From: Taeniopygia guttata
Lineage: Eukaryota > Chordata > Aves > Passeriformes > Estrildidae
Assembly: GCF_048771995.1 (NCBI RefSeq)
Contig: NC_133060.1
Coordinates: 1,607,501 to 1,671,500, forward strand
DNA length: 64,000 nt
Direction: 5' to 3'
Shown: positions 45,761 to 55,339 of the stretch, piece by piece
Layout of the letters: each line of letters opens with the position of its first letter
Position numbering within the stretch: position 1 is the first letter of the stretch
Position numbers and translations under genes: made by a program
The notes under the pieces: generated by a model
What the model was told of the DNA's origin: nothing
Database searches by the model: none
Seen by the model: only the letters and a program-made list of their open reading frames with translations

Positions 45761-48700
45761 TCAGGGCAATAAATTTATTAGGGGGGGAAAAAATGCTATT
45801 AACAGGGTGAAAAATTCCATTTAAAGATATTTTTACGGGGACAAAAATCTTTTTGTGGGATCCTCCCATTTTTTGGGGTGGTTTTTGAGGTTTCTGAGAT
45901 GGGAAAAACGCCGATTTTAACGAATTTTTTGGGTTTTTTTCCCATTTCCAGGGTGTTGTCCCGGCTGGCAGCAGGTGAGTGATCTGGGTGAAATTTTAGG
46001 TTTTGATGGTGGGTGGAGCTGATAATTTCACCCCATTCCCATTAAAAATTCCTTAATTTTGGGTCACTAACTCCCATATTTTTGCAGCCCGGAGAGTTGG
46101 ATGTTCCTCAAACCCGAGCCAGGATTTTCCGAGCTGGAGAAGAAACTGAAGAGTTTTTCCCAAAAAAGCGCCGTGCTCAAGGAAGTGCTGCTGGAATTTA
46201 AAGGTGGAATTTAAAATTTTTATTTTATGGGAATAAAAAATAAAAATAAAAATGCTTCCCCAGCCACATTCCCACATGGAAAAACACCAAAATCAGGGCT
46301 GGGATGGAGCTGGGCTCTAATTTTCCCACTCTGAGTTGTTTGAGCGTTGTCTCATTGTGGATAAGAGGTGGAAAAGTGATTTTTTTTTGGGATTTGAGGG
46401 TGGAAATGTCGAGTTGGGATCATTCCTTAATACTTCCTAATAATACTTAATAATTCCTAATTCCAAAAAAATGGTTTGGGTAGTTTTGGGATTTAATTTA
46501 ATTCCTTCTCTTCCCACAGAAAACCTGCGCTTGGGGAAGAGGTGGAAAAGTGATTTTTTTGGGATTTGAGGGTGGAAATGCCGAGTAGGGATCATTCCTT
46601 AATACTTCCTAATAATACTTAATAATTCCTAATTCCAAAAAAAATGGTTTGGGTAGTTTATTCCAAAAAAATGGTTTGGGTAGTTTTGGGATTTAATTCC
46701 TTTTTTCTCTTCCCACAGAAAACCTGCGCTTGGGGAAGAGGTGGAAAAGTGATTTTTTTGGGATTTGAGGGTGGAAATGTAGAGTAGGGATCATTCCTTA
46801 ATACTTCCTAATAATACTTAATAATTCCTAATTCCAAAAAAAAATGGTTTGGGTAGTTTTGGGATTTAATTCCTTTTTTCTCTTCCCACAGAAAACCTGC
46901 GCTTGGGGAAGAGGTGGAAAAGTGATTTTTGTGATTTTTTTTGGGATTTGAGGGTGGAAATGTGGAGTAGGGATCATTCCTTAATACTTCCTAATAATAC
47001 TTAATAATTCCTAATTCCAAAAAAATGGTTTGGGTAGTTTTGGGACTTAATTCCTTCCTTCTCTTCCCACAGAAAATCTTCGCTTGGGGAAGAGGTGGAA
47101 AAGTGATTTTTTTGGGATTTGAGGGTGGAAATGTGGAGTTGGGATCATTCCTTAATACTTCCTAATAATACTTAATAATTCCTAATTCCAAAAAAATGGT
47201 TTGGGTAGTTTTGGGATTTAATTCCTTCCTTCTCTTCCCACAGAAAACCTGCGCTTGGGGAAGAGGTGGAAAAGTGATTTTTTTGGGATTTGAGGGTGGA
47301 AATGTGGAGTAGGGATCATTCCTTAATACTTCCTAATAATACTTAATAATTCCTAATTCCAAAAAAATGGTTTGGGTAGTTTTGGGATTTAATTCCTCCC
47401 TTCTCTTCCCACAGAAAACCTGCGCTGGGGGAAGAGGTGGAAAAGTGATTTTTTTGGGATTTGAGGGTGGAAATGTGGTGTTGGGATCATTCCTTAATAC
47501 TTCCTAATAATACTTAATAATTCCTAATTCCAAAAAAATGGTTTGGGTAGTTTTGGGATTTAATTCCTCCCTCCTCTTCCCACAGAAAACCTGCGCTTGG
47601 GGAAGAGGTGGAAAAGTGATTTTTGTGATTTTTTTTGGGATTTGAGGGTGGAAATGTCGAGTAGGGATCATTCCTTAATACTTCCTAATAATACTTAATA
47701 ATTCCTAATTCCAAAAAAAATGGTTTGGGTAATTTTGGGATTTAATTTAATTCCTTTTTTTCCCACAGAAAACCTGCGCTTCGAGCTGGAGAACGACACA
47801 GGTGAGGCCCTCAGGATTGGGACAAAACCTCTCATTTCCAGGATTTTGGCCGGAATTTGGGGCTGTGACTTCCCAAATTCCCAAATGTGGGAATTTCCCT
47901 GGATTTGGGGGAAATACAGGCTCAAAACTCCCTTTTCCAAGTGTTAAGGTCGGAATTTCCAGGCTGGGGCTCTGTGTGGCCTCTCCAAAATTGACCCTGC
48001 CTCACCTGGATCCTTTTTTTTGATTTGGGACAAATTTTGGGATCAGCCCACGCAGGTGGGATAACGATCCCAGTGTGTCAGAACCCAAAATGTCCCTCAT
48101 TTTTAGCCATTTTTAGACATTTTTAGACATTTTTAGACATTTTTAGACATTTTTAGAGCTTCCAGGCCTTGCTCAGAAGCATTTTAGACCCTGGCAAGAG
48201 CAGAAAACAGCTGTAATTTTGGGTTTGAACCATTAATTACCAACTTTAAAGGTGGAACAAGCACAGAGAGTTAGATAATATAGTAAAAGTAGTCATAAAT
48301 TAGAGGGTAAAATTTTTTAGTATTGTAATTTTTTAGTATTGTAATTTTTTAGTATTGTAATTTTTTAGTATTGTAATTTTTTAGTATTGTAATTTTTTAG
48401 TATTGTAATTTTTTAGTATTGTAATTTTAACACCTGTACAGGGGGGTTTTATTTTGTACAGGGGGGTCAGGAGTTCTAAGATGTTCCTGATCCTGTTCTT
48501 CCTCCTTCTTCTTCCTCACCTCCATGTTCTTGGTGGTGTTGGTATTTTTTTATTGGTTTAGGCTGGGGACACACTGTTTAAATTAGATAATAGATATTGG
48601 CACATTATTGTAAATATAGCACACGTAATTTCTGGTATTTAATGTTTGTAACATCCCACTGAGGGGTGTTACATTGGCACATTATTGTGAATATAATACA

Positions 48701-50835
48701 CTTAATTTCTGGTATTTAATGTTTGTAACATCCCACTGAGGGGTGTTACATTGGCACATTATTGTAAATATAGTACAGGTAATTTCTGGTATTTAATGTT
48801 TGTAATTTCTGGTATTTATAATGTTGTAATTTCTGGTATTTAATGTTTTTAACATCCCACTGAGGGGCAGAGCTCAGGACAGACCTGCAGCAGAATTTAT
48901 TATAGATAAGCAAAAATAAACAACATTGAAACCAGCACAAACAAATTATGGTTTCTTTTTTGGCAGCAGGGCAGAAAAATAGAGATTTTCTACAATTTTG
49001 GGATCATCAATACCACAAATTCCGACACTTTCTAACTTTCTTGTCAGAACCCAAAACATCCCTCAGACATTTTTAGAGGTTCCAGGCTTGCTCAGAAGCA
49101 TTTTAGACCCTGGCAAACAGGGATAGATATTGGCACATTATTGTAAATATAGCACAGGTAATTTCTGGTATTTAATGTTTGTAACATCCCACTGAGGGGT
49201 GTTATATTGGCACATTATTGTGAATATAATACACGTAATTTCGGGTATTTAATGTTTTTAACATCCCACTGAGGGGTGTTACATTGGCACATTATTGTAA
49301 ATATAGCACAGGTAATTTCTGGTATTTAATGTTTGTAATTTCTGGTATTTATAATGTTGTAATTTCTGGTATTTAATGTTTGTAATATCCCACTGAGGGG
49401 TGTTACATTGGCACATTATTGTGAATATAGTACACGTAATTTCTGGTATTTAATGGTTTTAACATCCCACTGAGGGCAGAGCTCAGGACAGAGCTGCGGC
49501 AGGGCAGCAGAATTTATTATAGATATATAGAATTTATTATAGATAAGCAAAAATAAACAACCTTGAAACCAGCACAAACAAATTATGGCTTCTTTTTTGG
49601 CAACAGGGCAGAAAAATAGAGATTTTCTACAATTTTGGGATCATCAATACCACAAATTCCGACACTTTCTAACTTTCTTGTCAGAACCCAAAACATCCCT
49701 CAGACATTTTTAGAGGTTCCAGGCTTGCTCAGAAGCATTTTAGACCCTGGCAAACAGGGATAGATATTGGCACATTATTGTGAATATAGTACACGTAATT
49801 TCTGGTATTTAATGTTTTTAACATCCCACTGAGGGGTGTTACATTGGCACATTATTGTAAATATAATACACGTAATTTTGGGTATTTAATGTTTGTAACA
49901 TCCCACTGAGGGGTGTTACATTGGCACATTATTGTGAATATAGTACACGTAATTTTTGGTTTATAATGTTTGTAACATCCCACTGAGGGGCAGAGCTCAG
50001 GACAGACCTGCAGCAGAATTTATTATAGATAAGCAAAAATAAACAACCTTGAAACCAGCACAAACAAATTATGGCTTCTTTTTTGGTAGCAGGGCAGAAA
50101 AAATAGAGACTTTCTACAATTTTTGGATCATCAATACCACAGATTCTGACACCAGTGTTGGCCACAATCCCATCACAATTCCACACCTTCCTCACCTCCA
50201 CCCTCCCTTTTCTTTGAGGACTCAACCACCAAATCCCAACCTGCCAATCCAATCCCACAGTTAACTCCTCCAATTTTTTTTAATTTTATTTATTTTTTCC
50301 CCATCCAGGTGAGCTCTCCCTGGACCCCGACACCGCCAACCCTTACCTGGTGCTGTCGGAGGACAAGCGGAGCGTGCGACTCCGTGGGGCGCCCCAGGAG
50401 CTGCCGGCTCACCCCAAACGTTTCGACTACGCCTTCTGCGTCCTGACCTCCGAGGGATTCTCCGCCGGCCGCCACTACTGGGAGGTGGAGGTGGGAGACG
50501 GGGAGAGTTGGGTGCTGGGAGCCGCCCGCGAGTCCGTGCGCCGCAAGGAGAAAGTCGACTTCGCCCCCGAGGAGGGGATTTGGGCGGTGGGGCTCAACTG
50601 GAAGGGCAAAAATTGGGATCAGTACCAGGCGTTCACCTCTCCCGAGACGCCGCTGTCGCTTTGCGAGCGGCCGCGCAAGATCGGGGTGTACCTGGACTAC
50701 GAGGGCGGCTGGGTGGCGTTCTACAACGCCGACAGCATGGCTCCCATCTTCACCTTCACCGCCGCCTTCTCCGAGAGGATTTTCCCCTTTTTTTGGCTCT
50801 TTTACGTGGGTTCCTCGCTGTCCCTGTGCAACTGA
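33915..50835 (+). CDS. TRIM E3 ubiquitin ligase (RING, B-box, coiled coil, PRY-SPRY), 7 exons, 499 aa
   Basis: Cytoplasmic or nuclear E3 ligase of the TRIM7/TRIM27/TRIM39 group. Exons: 33915-34412, 39946-40032, 42371-42586, 45952-45974, 46088-46203, 47769-47801, 50309-50835; all GT-AG, phases match, total 1500 nt. RING: C27, C30, C43, H45, C48, C51, C65, C68. B-box 2: C122, H125, C133, D136, C141, C144, with H150 and H153. Coiled coil about residues 167-300. PRY-SPRY 325-499 (LDPDTANPYLVLSEDKRSVR; LDYEGGWVAFYNADSMAPIF). The 23-base fourth exon and 116-base fifth are hallmark sizes of this TRIM class. Exons 2 and 3 are slightly short (87 and 216 nt). The gene looks intact. All four introns longer than 1.5 kb near coil or SPRY exons carry arrays, several made of exon-edge copies. 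Exact orthologue not assignable here. Confidence 0.93.
34413..34559. other. TRIM intron 1, 5' end
   Basis: Short unique sequence before the first intronic array; nothing recognised. Confidence 0.5.
34560..36090. repeat. About 60-90-bp minisatellite in TRIM intron 1 (CCTAAGAAATGGACC type)
   Basis: Units: CCCCCTAAGAAATGGACCCC, ATCCCTGGTC, a T-run, then TTTTTGGGGTGCAGCAT. Around 20 units with optional duplication of the TTGTCCTAAGAAATGGACC half. Each unit contains a T-rich tract followed by GCAG, an acceptor-like string. Open frames are repeat translation. Confidence 0.93.
36091..36229. other. Unique C-rich intron segment
   Basis: Single-copy stretch separating two arrays; no feature recognised. 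Confidence 0.4.
36230..37215. repeat. About 160-bp tandem repeat, 6 copies (TRIM intron 1)
   Basis: Units share CCCCTCCCCAACTGCTTCC, GGTGCAGAACAACCTGAATC, AGTTTTTGTAGTGCCAG and TGGTTTGAACTGGGAGGATA. Copies differ by presence of a second GCTTCCAGAATTGGGG block. Confidence 0.92.
37216..39175. repeat. About 37-bp GATC-rich minisatellite (TRIM intron 1)
   Basis: Units: TTTATGGAATTCCAGCGGG, TCTGATCACGATCACGGA, with optional GGAATTATCGTGATCAGG. More than 50 units, each with a GAATTC and two or more GATC. Neighbouring TGATCACGATCA and TCGTGATCA form short inverted repeats. ORFs are repeat-derived. Confidence 0.94.
39176..39945. other. TRIM intron 1, 3' unique part
   Basis: Single-copy, AT-rich sequence (with a TTTTAAAATAAAGATCC string near 39330-39350). 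No exon between the array and the exon 2 acceptor; no mobile element clearly identified. Confidence 0.5.
39946..40032 (+). CDS. TRIM exon 2 (coiled coil)
   Basis: 29 codons: EVPQEHLSSLRKGREEAKAE, then RERQSQELL. Acceptor TTGTTGTGATTTCAG, donor CTG|GTGAGT. Phase 0 both sides. Typical TRIM exon 2 is about 96 nt, so this one is three codons short. Confidence 0.9.
40100..40620 (-). mobile_element. LTR-like fragments (family of 32861-33408) with an (AAAAATAC)n tract
   Basis: 40110-40255 shares AATTACAAGGCAATAAAAAG and GGATGTTTGGATGCTCTTGG with the LTR at 32861-33408; a second short piece of the same end recurs at 40563-40620. Between them lie an AAAAATAC octanucleotide repeat (40256-40340) and sequence that may belong to a second LTR-like element (40345-40562). 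Broken; inserted in TRIM intron 2. Confidence 0.5.
40621..42345. repeat. Compound 160-300-bp tandem repeat reaching the exon 3 acceptor
   Basis: Units: GAGGGTGAGGATTCCCTACC, CTGAGGTGGATTTTCCTC, (TATATC)n, ATCAATATCTATATTTTTTT, AATAAATCAATAAATTGATT, then CCTGTGAGGAATCTCACCCC and GCAGAGATTTTCCCACTT. Larger blocks recur at about 590-base spacing (41000-41230 and 41590-41800). The final unit ends GAGGTGGATTTTCCTC directly before TGGAATTGCAG, the exon 3 acceptor. Confidence 0.9.
42371..42586 (+). CDS. TRIM exon 3 (coiled coil)
   Basis: 72 codons, KQTEVERQKIVEEVKDLKEF to LADSGTGNAPGE; acceptor TCTGGAATTGCAG, donor GAG|GTGGGA. Heptad-rich coil. The end is four codons shorter than the copies downstream, which read LAEQGGDGGTGNAPGE; with those codons the exon would be 228 nt, nearer the usual 231. 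Confidence 0.92.
42587..44815. repeat. 165-187-bp array carrying 12 copies of the exon 3 end and donor
   Basis: Each unit has GGCTGGACAAACTCCTGGCG, GAGCAGGGAGGGGACGG, GGAACGCGCCTGGCGAGGTG, then GGGCAAAAATAGGG and GATATATGGGGTTGAAAAT. Copy starts near 42692, 42878, 43043, 43211, 43378, 43541, 43727, 43913, 44101, 44288, 44476 and 44641. The GAG|GTGGGA donor is kept in nearly all. There is no pyrimidine-AG in front of the exon part, so copies offer donors, not full exons. Long antisense frames are artefacts. Confidence 0.94.
44816..45840. repeat. 130-170-bp tandem repeat with (TTTA)n
   Basis: Units: GGGGACAAAAAAGTTCTG, AAAAGTTCCATTTATCTAGG, GGTCAAAATATTTATTTATT, AAAAATTCCATTTATAGATAC. About six units, with TTTA microsatellites of variable length (44905-44940; 45727-45760). 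Confidence 0.9.
45952..45974 (+). CDS. TRIM exon 4 (23-base microexon)
   Basis: GGTGTTGTCCCGGCTGGCAG plus CAG between CCCATTTCCAG and GTGAGTG. Exactly 23 bases, the conserved size of this exon in TRIM/RFP-type genes. Encodes GVVPAGS plus two bases of the next codon. Too short for ORF callers. Confidence 0.9.
46088..46203 (+). CDS. TRIM exon 5
   Basis: 116 bases, acceptor ATTTTTGCAG, donor AAAG|GTGGAA. Encodes PESWMFLKPEPGFSELEKKL, then KSFSQKSAVLKEVLLEFK. Phase 2 in, phase 1 out. The short intron 4 before it (113 bases) is array-free. Confidence 0.92.
46204..47768. repeat. 171-200-bp array with 7 copies of the exon 6 acceptor and first half (TRIM intron 5)
   Basis: After a short unique part (to about 46370), units contain CTTCCCACAGAAAACCTGCG, CTTGGGGAAGAGGTGGAAAA, TTGGGATTTGAGGGTGGAAA and TTCCTAATAATACTTAATAA. 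False acceptor AGs end at 46519, 46718, 46891, 47072, 47243, 47414 and 47585; the true one ends at 47768. The copies share AAAACCTGCGCTT with exon 6 and then diverge to GGGGAAGAG|GTGGAA, giving a possible 22-base pseudo-exon. Confidence 0.93.
47769..47801 (+). CDS. TRIM exon 6 (33-base microexon)
   Basis: Acceptor TTTTTTTCCCACAG, donor CACAG|GTGAGG. Encodes ENLRFELENDT across phase 1 junctions at both ends. Chosen over the seven upstream copies because only this one continues CTTCGAGCTGGAGAACGAC and joins the PRY-SPRY exon in frame. Confidence 0.9.
47802..48290. other. TRIM intron 6, 5' part
   Basis: Mostly unique; a short (TTTTTAGACAT)n repeat at 48110-48155. From about 48075 it resembles part of the LTR-like repeat units at 49050-49130 (GCTCAGAAGCATTTTAGACC). 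Confidence 0.5.
48291..48435. repeat. (TTTTTTAGTATTGTAA)n, about 9 copies
   Basis: A 16-base unit repeated in near-perfect tandem in TRIM intron 6. Confidence 0.95.
48560..50175 (-). mobile_element. LTR-derived sequence amplified in tandem (3 large units plus 70-bp subunits)
   Basis: Three long units (about 48860-49130, 49470-49770, 49970-50170) share CAGAATTTATTATAGATAAG, CAAAAATAAACAACATTGAA, TTTCTACAATTTTGGGATC and GCTCAGAAGCATTTTAGACC. Between them a subunit of ATTGGCACATTATTGTAAAT and GTAACATCCCACTGAGGGG repeats about nine times. Resembles the LTR-like piece at 12960-13300 in opposite orientation. Old LTR material later expanded as a satellite; broken. Confidence 0.55.
50309..50835 (+). 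CDS. TRIM exon 7 (PRY-SPRY, terminal)
   Basis: Acceptor TTTTTTCCCCATCCAG; the open frame from 50350 starts inside it. Encodes GELSLDPDTANPYLVLSEDK, the PRY, then the SPRY core (FSAGRHYWEVEVGDGESWVL, WAVGLNWKGKNWDQYQAFTS, LDYEGGWVAFYNADSMAPIF) to SSLSLCN and TGA (50833-50835). A complete B30.2 domain, normally the substrate-recognition part. Confidence 0.95.
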
Positions 50836-53800
50836 GCTCGCTGCCGGTGTCCCCCTCTTTCCATCCTTTGTTTCAAAGCAAAACGCCCCAAAATCCCACC
50901 TGTGGCTGTTCAAGGGGGGGATTTTGTTGTTTTTTTTTTTCCTGTTCAAAGTTTGGAGTTTTTTCCCTCAAAATCTTCAATTGGGATCAGTACCAGGCGT
51001 TCACCTCTCCTGGACTACGAGGGCGGCTGGGTGGCGTTCTACAACGCCGACAGCATGGCTCCCATCTTCACCTTCACCGCCGCCTTCTCCGAGAGGATTT
51101 TCCCCTTTTTTTGGCTTTTTTACGTGGGTTCCTCGCTGTCCCTGTGCAACTGAGCCCACCGCGCTCGCTGATGGCATCCCCCTCTTTCCATCCTTAGGTT
51201 TTTGCTTTGTTTCCGAGCAAAACGCCCCAAAATCCCACCCGTGGTTGTTCGGGGGGGGATTTTGTTGGGTTTTTTTTTCCTGTTCAAAGTTTGGAGTTTT
51301 TTCCCCTCAAAATCTTCAATTGGGATCAGTACCAGGCGTTCACCTCTCCTGGACTACGAGGGCGGGTGGGTGGCGTTCTACAACGCCGACAGCATGGCTC
51401 CCATCTTCACCTTCACCGCCGCCTTCTCCGAGAGGATTTTCCCCTTTTTTTGGCTTTTTTACGTGGGTTCCTCGCTGTCCCTATGCAACTGAGCCCACCA
51501 CACTCACTGACAGCATCCCCCTCTTTCCATCCTTTGCTTCCAAGCAAAACGCCCCAAAATCCCACCCGTGGCTGTTCAAGGGGGGGATTTTGTTGGTTTT
51601 TTTTTCCTGTTCAAAGTTTGGAGTTTTTTCCCCTCAAAATCTTCAATTGGGATCAGTACCAGGCGTTCACCTCTCCTGGACTACGAGGGCGGGTGGGTGG
51701 CGTTTTACAACGCCGACAGCATGGCTCCCATCTTCACCTTCACCGCCGCCTTCTCCGAGAGGATTTTCCCCTTTTTTTGGCTTTTTTACGTGGGTTCCTC
51801 GCTGTCCCTGTGCAACTGAGCCCACCGCGCTCGCTGCCGGCGTCCCCCTCTTTCCATCCTTTGTTTCCAAGCAAAACGCCCCAAAATCCCACCCGTGGCT
51901 GTTCAAATGGGGGATTTTGTTGTTGGTTTTTTTTTCCTGTTCAAAGTTTGGAGTTTTTTCCCCTCAAAATCTTCAATTGGGATCAGTACCAGGCGTTCAC
52001 CTCTCCTGGACTACGAGGGCGGGTGGGTGGCGTTCTACAACGCCGACAGCATGGCTCCCATCTTCACCTTCACCGCCGCCTTCTCCGAGAGGATTTTCCC
52101 CTTTTTTTGGCTTTTTTACGTGGGCTCCTCGCTGTCCCTGTGCAACTGAGCTCGCTGACGGCATCCCCCTCTTTCCATCCTTTGCTTCCAAGCAAAACGC
52201 CCCAAAATCCCACCCGTGGTTGTTCAAGGGGGGGGATTTTGTTGGGTTTTTTTTCCTGTTCAAAGTTTGGAGTTTTTTCCCCTCAAAATCTTCAATTGGG
52301 ATCAGTACCAGGCGTTCACCTCTCCTGGACTACGAGGGCGGGTGGGTGGCTCCCATCTTCACCTTCACCGCCGCCTTCTCCGAGAGGATTTTCCCCTTTT
52401 TTTGGCTTTTTTACGTGGGTTCCTCGCTGTCCCTGTGCAACTGAGCTCGCTGCACTCGCTGCCGGTGTCCCCCTCTTTCCATCCTTTGCTTCCAAGCAAA
52501 ACGCCCCAAAATCCCACCCGTGGTTGTTCAAGGGGGGGGATTTTGTTGGTTTTTTTTTTCCTGTTCAAAGTTTGGAGTTTTTTCCCCTCAAAATCTTCAA
52601 TTGGGATCAATACCAGGCGTTCACCTCTCCTGGACTACGAGGGCGGGTGGGTGGCGTTCTACAACGCCGACAGCATGGCTCCCATCTTCACCTTCACCGC
52701 CGCCTTCTCCGAGAGGATTTTCCCCTTTTTTTGGCTTTTTTACGTGGGTTCCTCGCTGTCCCTGTGCAACTGAGCCCGCTGACAGCATCCCCCTCTTTCC
52801 ATCCTTAGATTTACCTTTGCTTCCAAGCAAAACGCCCCAAAATCCCACCCGTGGTTGTTCAAGGGGGGGGATTTTGTTGTTTTTTTTTTTCCTGTTCAAA
52901 GTTTGGAGTTTTTTCCCCTCAAAATCTTCAATTGGGATCAGTACCAGGCGTTCACCTCTCCTGGACTACGAGGGCGGGTGGGTGGCGTTCTACAACGCCG
53001 ACAGCATGGCTCCCATCTTCACCTTCACCGCCGCCTTCTCCGAGAGGATTTTCCCCTTTTTTTGGCTTTTTTACGTGGGTTCCTCGCTGTCCCTGTGCAA
53101 CTGAGCCCGCCGCACTCGCTGACGGCGTCCCCCTCTTTCCATCCTTTGCTTCCAAGCAAAACGCCCCAAAATCCCACCCGTGGTTGTTCAGGGTGGGGAT
53201 TTTGTTGGTTTTTTTTTCCTGTTCAAAGTTTGGAGTTTTTTCCCCTCAAAATCTTCAATTGGGATCAGTACCAGGCGTTCACCTCTCCTGGACTACGAGG
53301 GCGGGTGGGTGGCTCCCATCTTCACCTTCACCGCCGCCTTCTCCGAGAGGATTTTCCCCTTTTTTTGGCTTTTTTACGTGGGTTCCTCGCTCTCCCTGTG
53401 CAACTGAGCCCGCCACGCTCGCTGCCCCCCTCTTTCCATCCTTAGGTTTTGCTTTGCTTCCAAGCAAAACGCCCCAAAATCCCACCCGTGGTTGTTCAAG
53501 GGGGAGGATTTTGTTGTGTTTTTTTTTCCTGTTCAAAGTTTGGAGTTTTTTCCCCTCAAAATCTTCAATTGGGATCAGTACCAGGCGTTCACCTCTCCTG
53601 GACTACGAGGGCGGGTGGGTGGCGTTCTACAACGCCGACAGCATGGCTCCCATCTTCACCTTCACCGCTGCCTTCTCCGAGAGGATTTTCCCCTTTTTTT
53701 GGCTCTTTTACGTGGGTTCCTCGTTGTCCTTGTGCAACTGAGCTCGCTGCCAGCATCCCCCTCTTTCCATCCTTAGGTTTTGCTTTGTTTCCAAGCAAAA

Positions 53801-55170
53801 CGCCCCAAAATCCCACCCGTGGCTGTTCAAGGGGGGGGATTTTGTTGGTTTTTTTTTTTCCTGTTCAAAGTTTGGAGTTTTTTCCCCTCAAAATCTTCAA
53901 TTGGGATCAGTACCAGGCGTTCACCTCTCCTGGACTACGAGGGCGGCTGGGTGGCGTTCTACAACGCCGACAGCATGGCTCCCATCTTCACCTTCACCGC
54001 CGCCTTCTCCGAGAGGATTTTCCCCTTTTTTTGGCTTTTTTACGTGGGTTCCTCGCTGTCCCTGTGCAACTGAGCCCGCTGACAGCATCCCCCTCTTTCC
54101 ATCCTTAGATTTTGCTTTGTTTCCAAGCAAAACACCCCAAAATCCCACCCGTGATTGTTCAAGGGGGGGGATTTTGTTGATTTTTTTTTTCCTGTTCAAA
54201 GTTTGGAGGTTTTTCCCCTCAAAATCTTCAATTGGGATCAGTACCAGGCGTTCACCTCTCCTGGACTACGAGGGCGGGTGGGTGGCTCCCATCTTCACCT
54301 TCACCGCCGCCTTCTCCGAGAGGATTTTCCCCTTTTTTTGGCTTTTTTACGTGGGTTCCTCGCTGTCCCTGTGCAACTGAGCCCGCCACACTCGCTGCCG
54401 GTTTTCCCCTTCTTTCCATTCTTAGGTTTTGCTTTGTTTCCAAGCAAAACGCCCCAAAATCCCACCCGTGGTTGTTCAAGGGGGGGATTTTGTTGGTTTT
54501 TTTTTCCTGTTCAAAGTTTGGAGTTTTTTCCCCTCAAAATCTTCAGTTGGGATCAGTACCAGGCGTTCACCTCTCCTGGACTACGAGGGCGGCTGGGTGG
54601 CGTTCTACAACGCCGACAGCATGGCTCCCATCTTCACCTTCACCGCCGCCTTCTCCGAGAGGATTTTCCCCTTTTTTTGGCTTTTTTACGTGGGTTCCTC
54701 GCTGTCCCTGTGCAACTGAGCTCGCTGCCAGTGTCCCCCTCTTTCCATCCTTTGCTTCCAAGCAAAACGCCCCAAATCCCACCCGTGGCTGTTCAAGGCG
54801 GGGATTTTGTTGGTTTTTTTTTCCTGTTCAAAGTTTGGAGTTTTTTCCCCTCAAAATCTTCAATTGGGATCAGTACCAGGCGTTCACCTCTCCTGGACTA
54901 CGAGGGCGGGTGGGTGGCGTTCTACAACGCCGACAGCATGGCTCCCATCTTCACCTTCACCGCCGCCTTCTCCGAGAGGATTTTCCCCTTTTTTTGGCTC
55001 TTTTACGTGGGTTCCTCGCTGTCCCTGTGCAACTGAGCTCGCTGATGGCATCCCCCTCTTTCCATCCTTTGCTTCCAAGCAAAACGCCCCCAAAATCCCA
55101 CCCGTGGCTGTTCAAGGCGGGGATTTTGTTGGTTTTTTTTTCCTGTTCAAAGTTTGGAGTTTTTTCCCCT
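50836..55170 (+). repeat. About 330-bp array: 13 partial copies of the TRIM PRY-SPRY exon end
   Basis: Each unit runs from TTGGGATCAGTACCAGGCGT through CTGTGCAACTGA and the following 3' UTR (GCAAAACGCCCCAAAATCCC, GTTCAAAGTTTGGAG). Relative to the real exon every copy lacks the same 50 bases between ACCTCTCC and TGGACTACGAG, so one deleted founder was amplified. Copy starts near 50982, 51323, 51649, 51978, 52299, 52606, 52935, 53262, 53571, 53904, 54235, 54549 and 54868. Copies 5, 8 and 11 also lack a 24-base block. Near-identity suggests recent or homogenised expansion. Not separate genes. Confidence 0.95.
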
Positions 55171-55339
55171 CAAAATCTTCCTTTTTGGCGAGGAGGGGGC
55201 TCTGCTTGAGCGTCCCCTCCTTATTGTTGGTTCGACACCTCCTGTTAAATTAATTTTGTGTTTTTCTTTCGAGTTGGAGCCCCGTTGGAACAGGGAAAGG
55301 CTGATCCCATCCAAATTTCGAATAGTAGCCAAAGATTTT
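55171..55339. other. Unique segment interrupting the arrays
   Basis: Breaks the PRY-SPRY array after CTCAAAATCTTC. Contains TTGGTTCGACACCTCCTG and TTTCGAGTTGGAGCCCCG, which hint at LTR-type DNA, but no family or boundary could be established. Confidence 0.3.

Noticed and set aside
50836-55170. Thirteen tandem TRIM or butyrophilin genes
   Set aside because: Copies hold only the last part of the PRY-SPRY exon with a shared 50-base frame-breaking loss, no PRY, RING or coil, and no clear acceptor.
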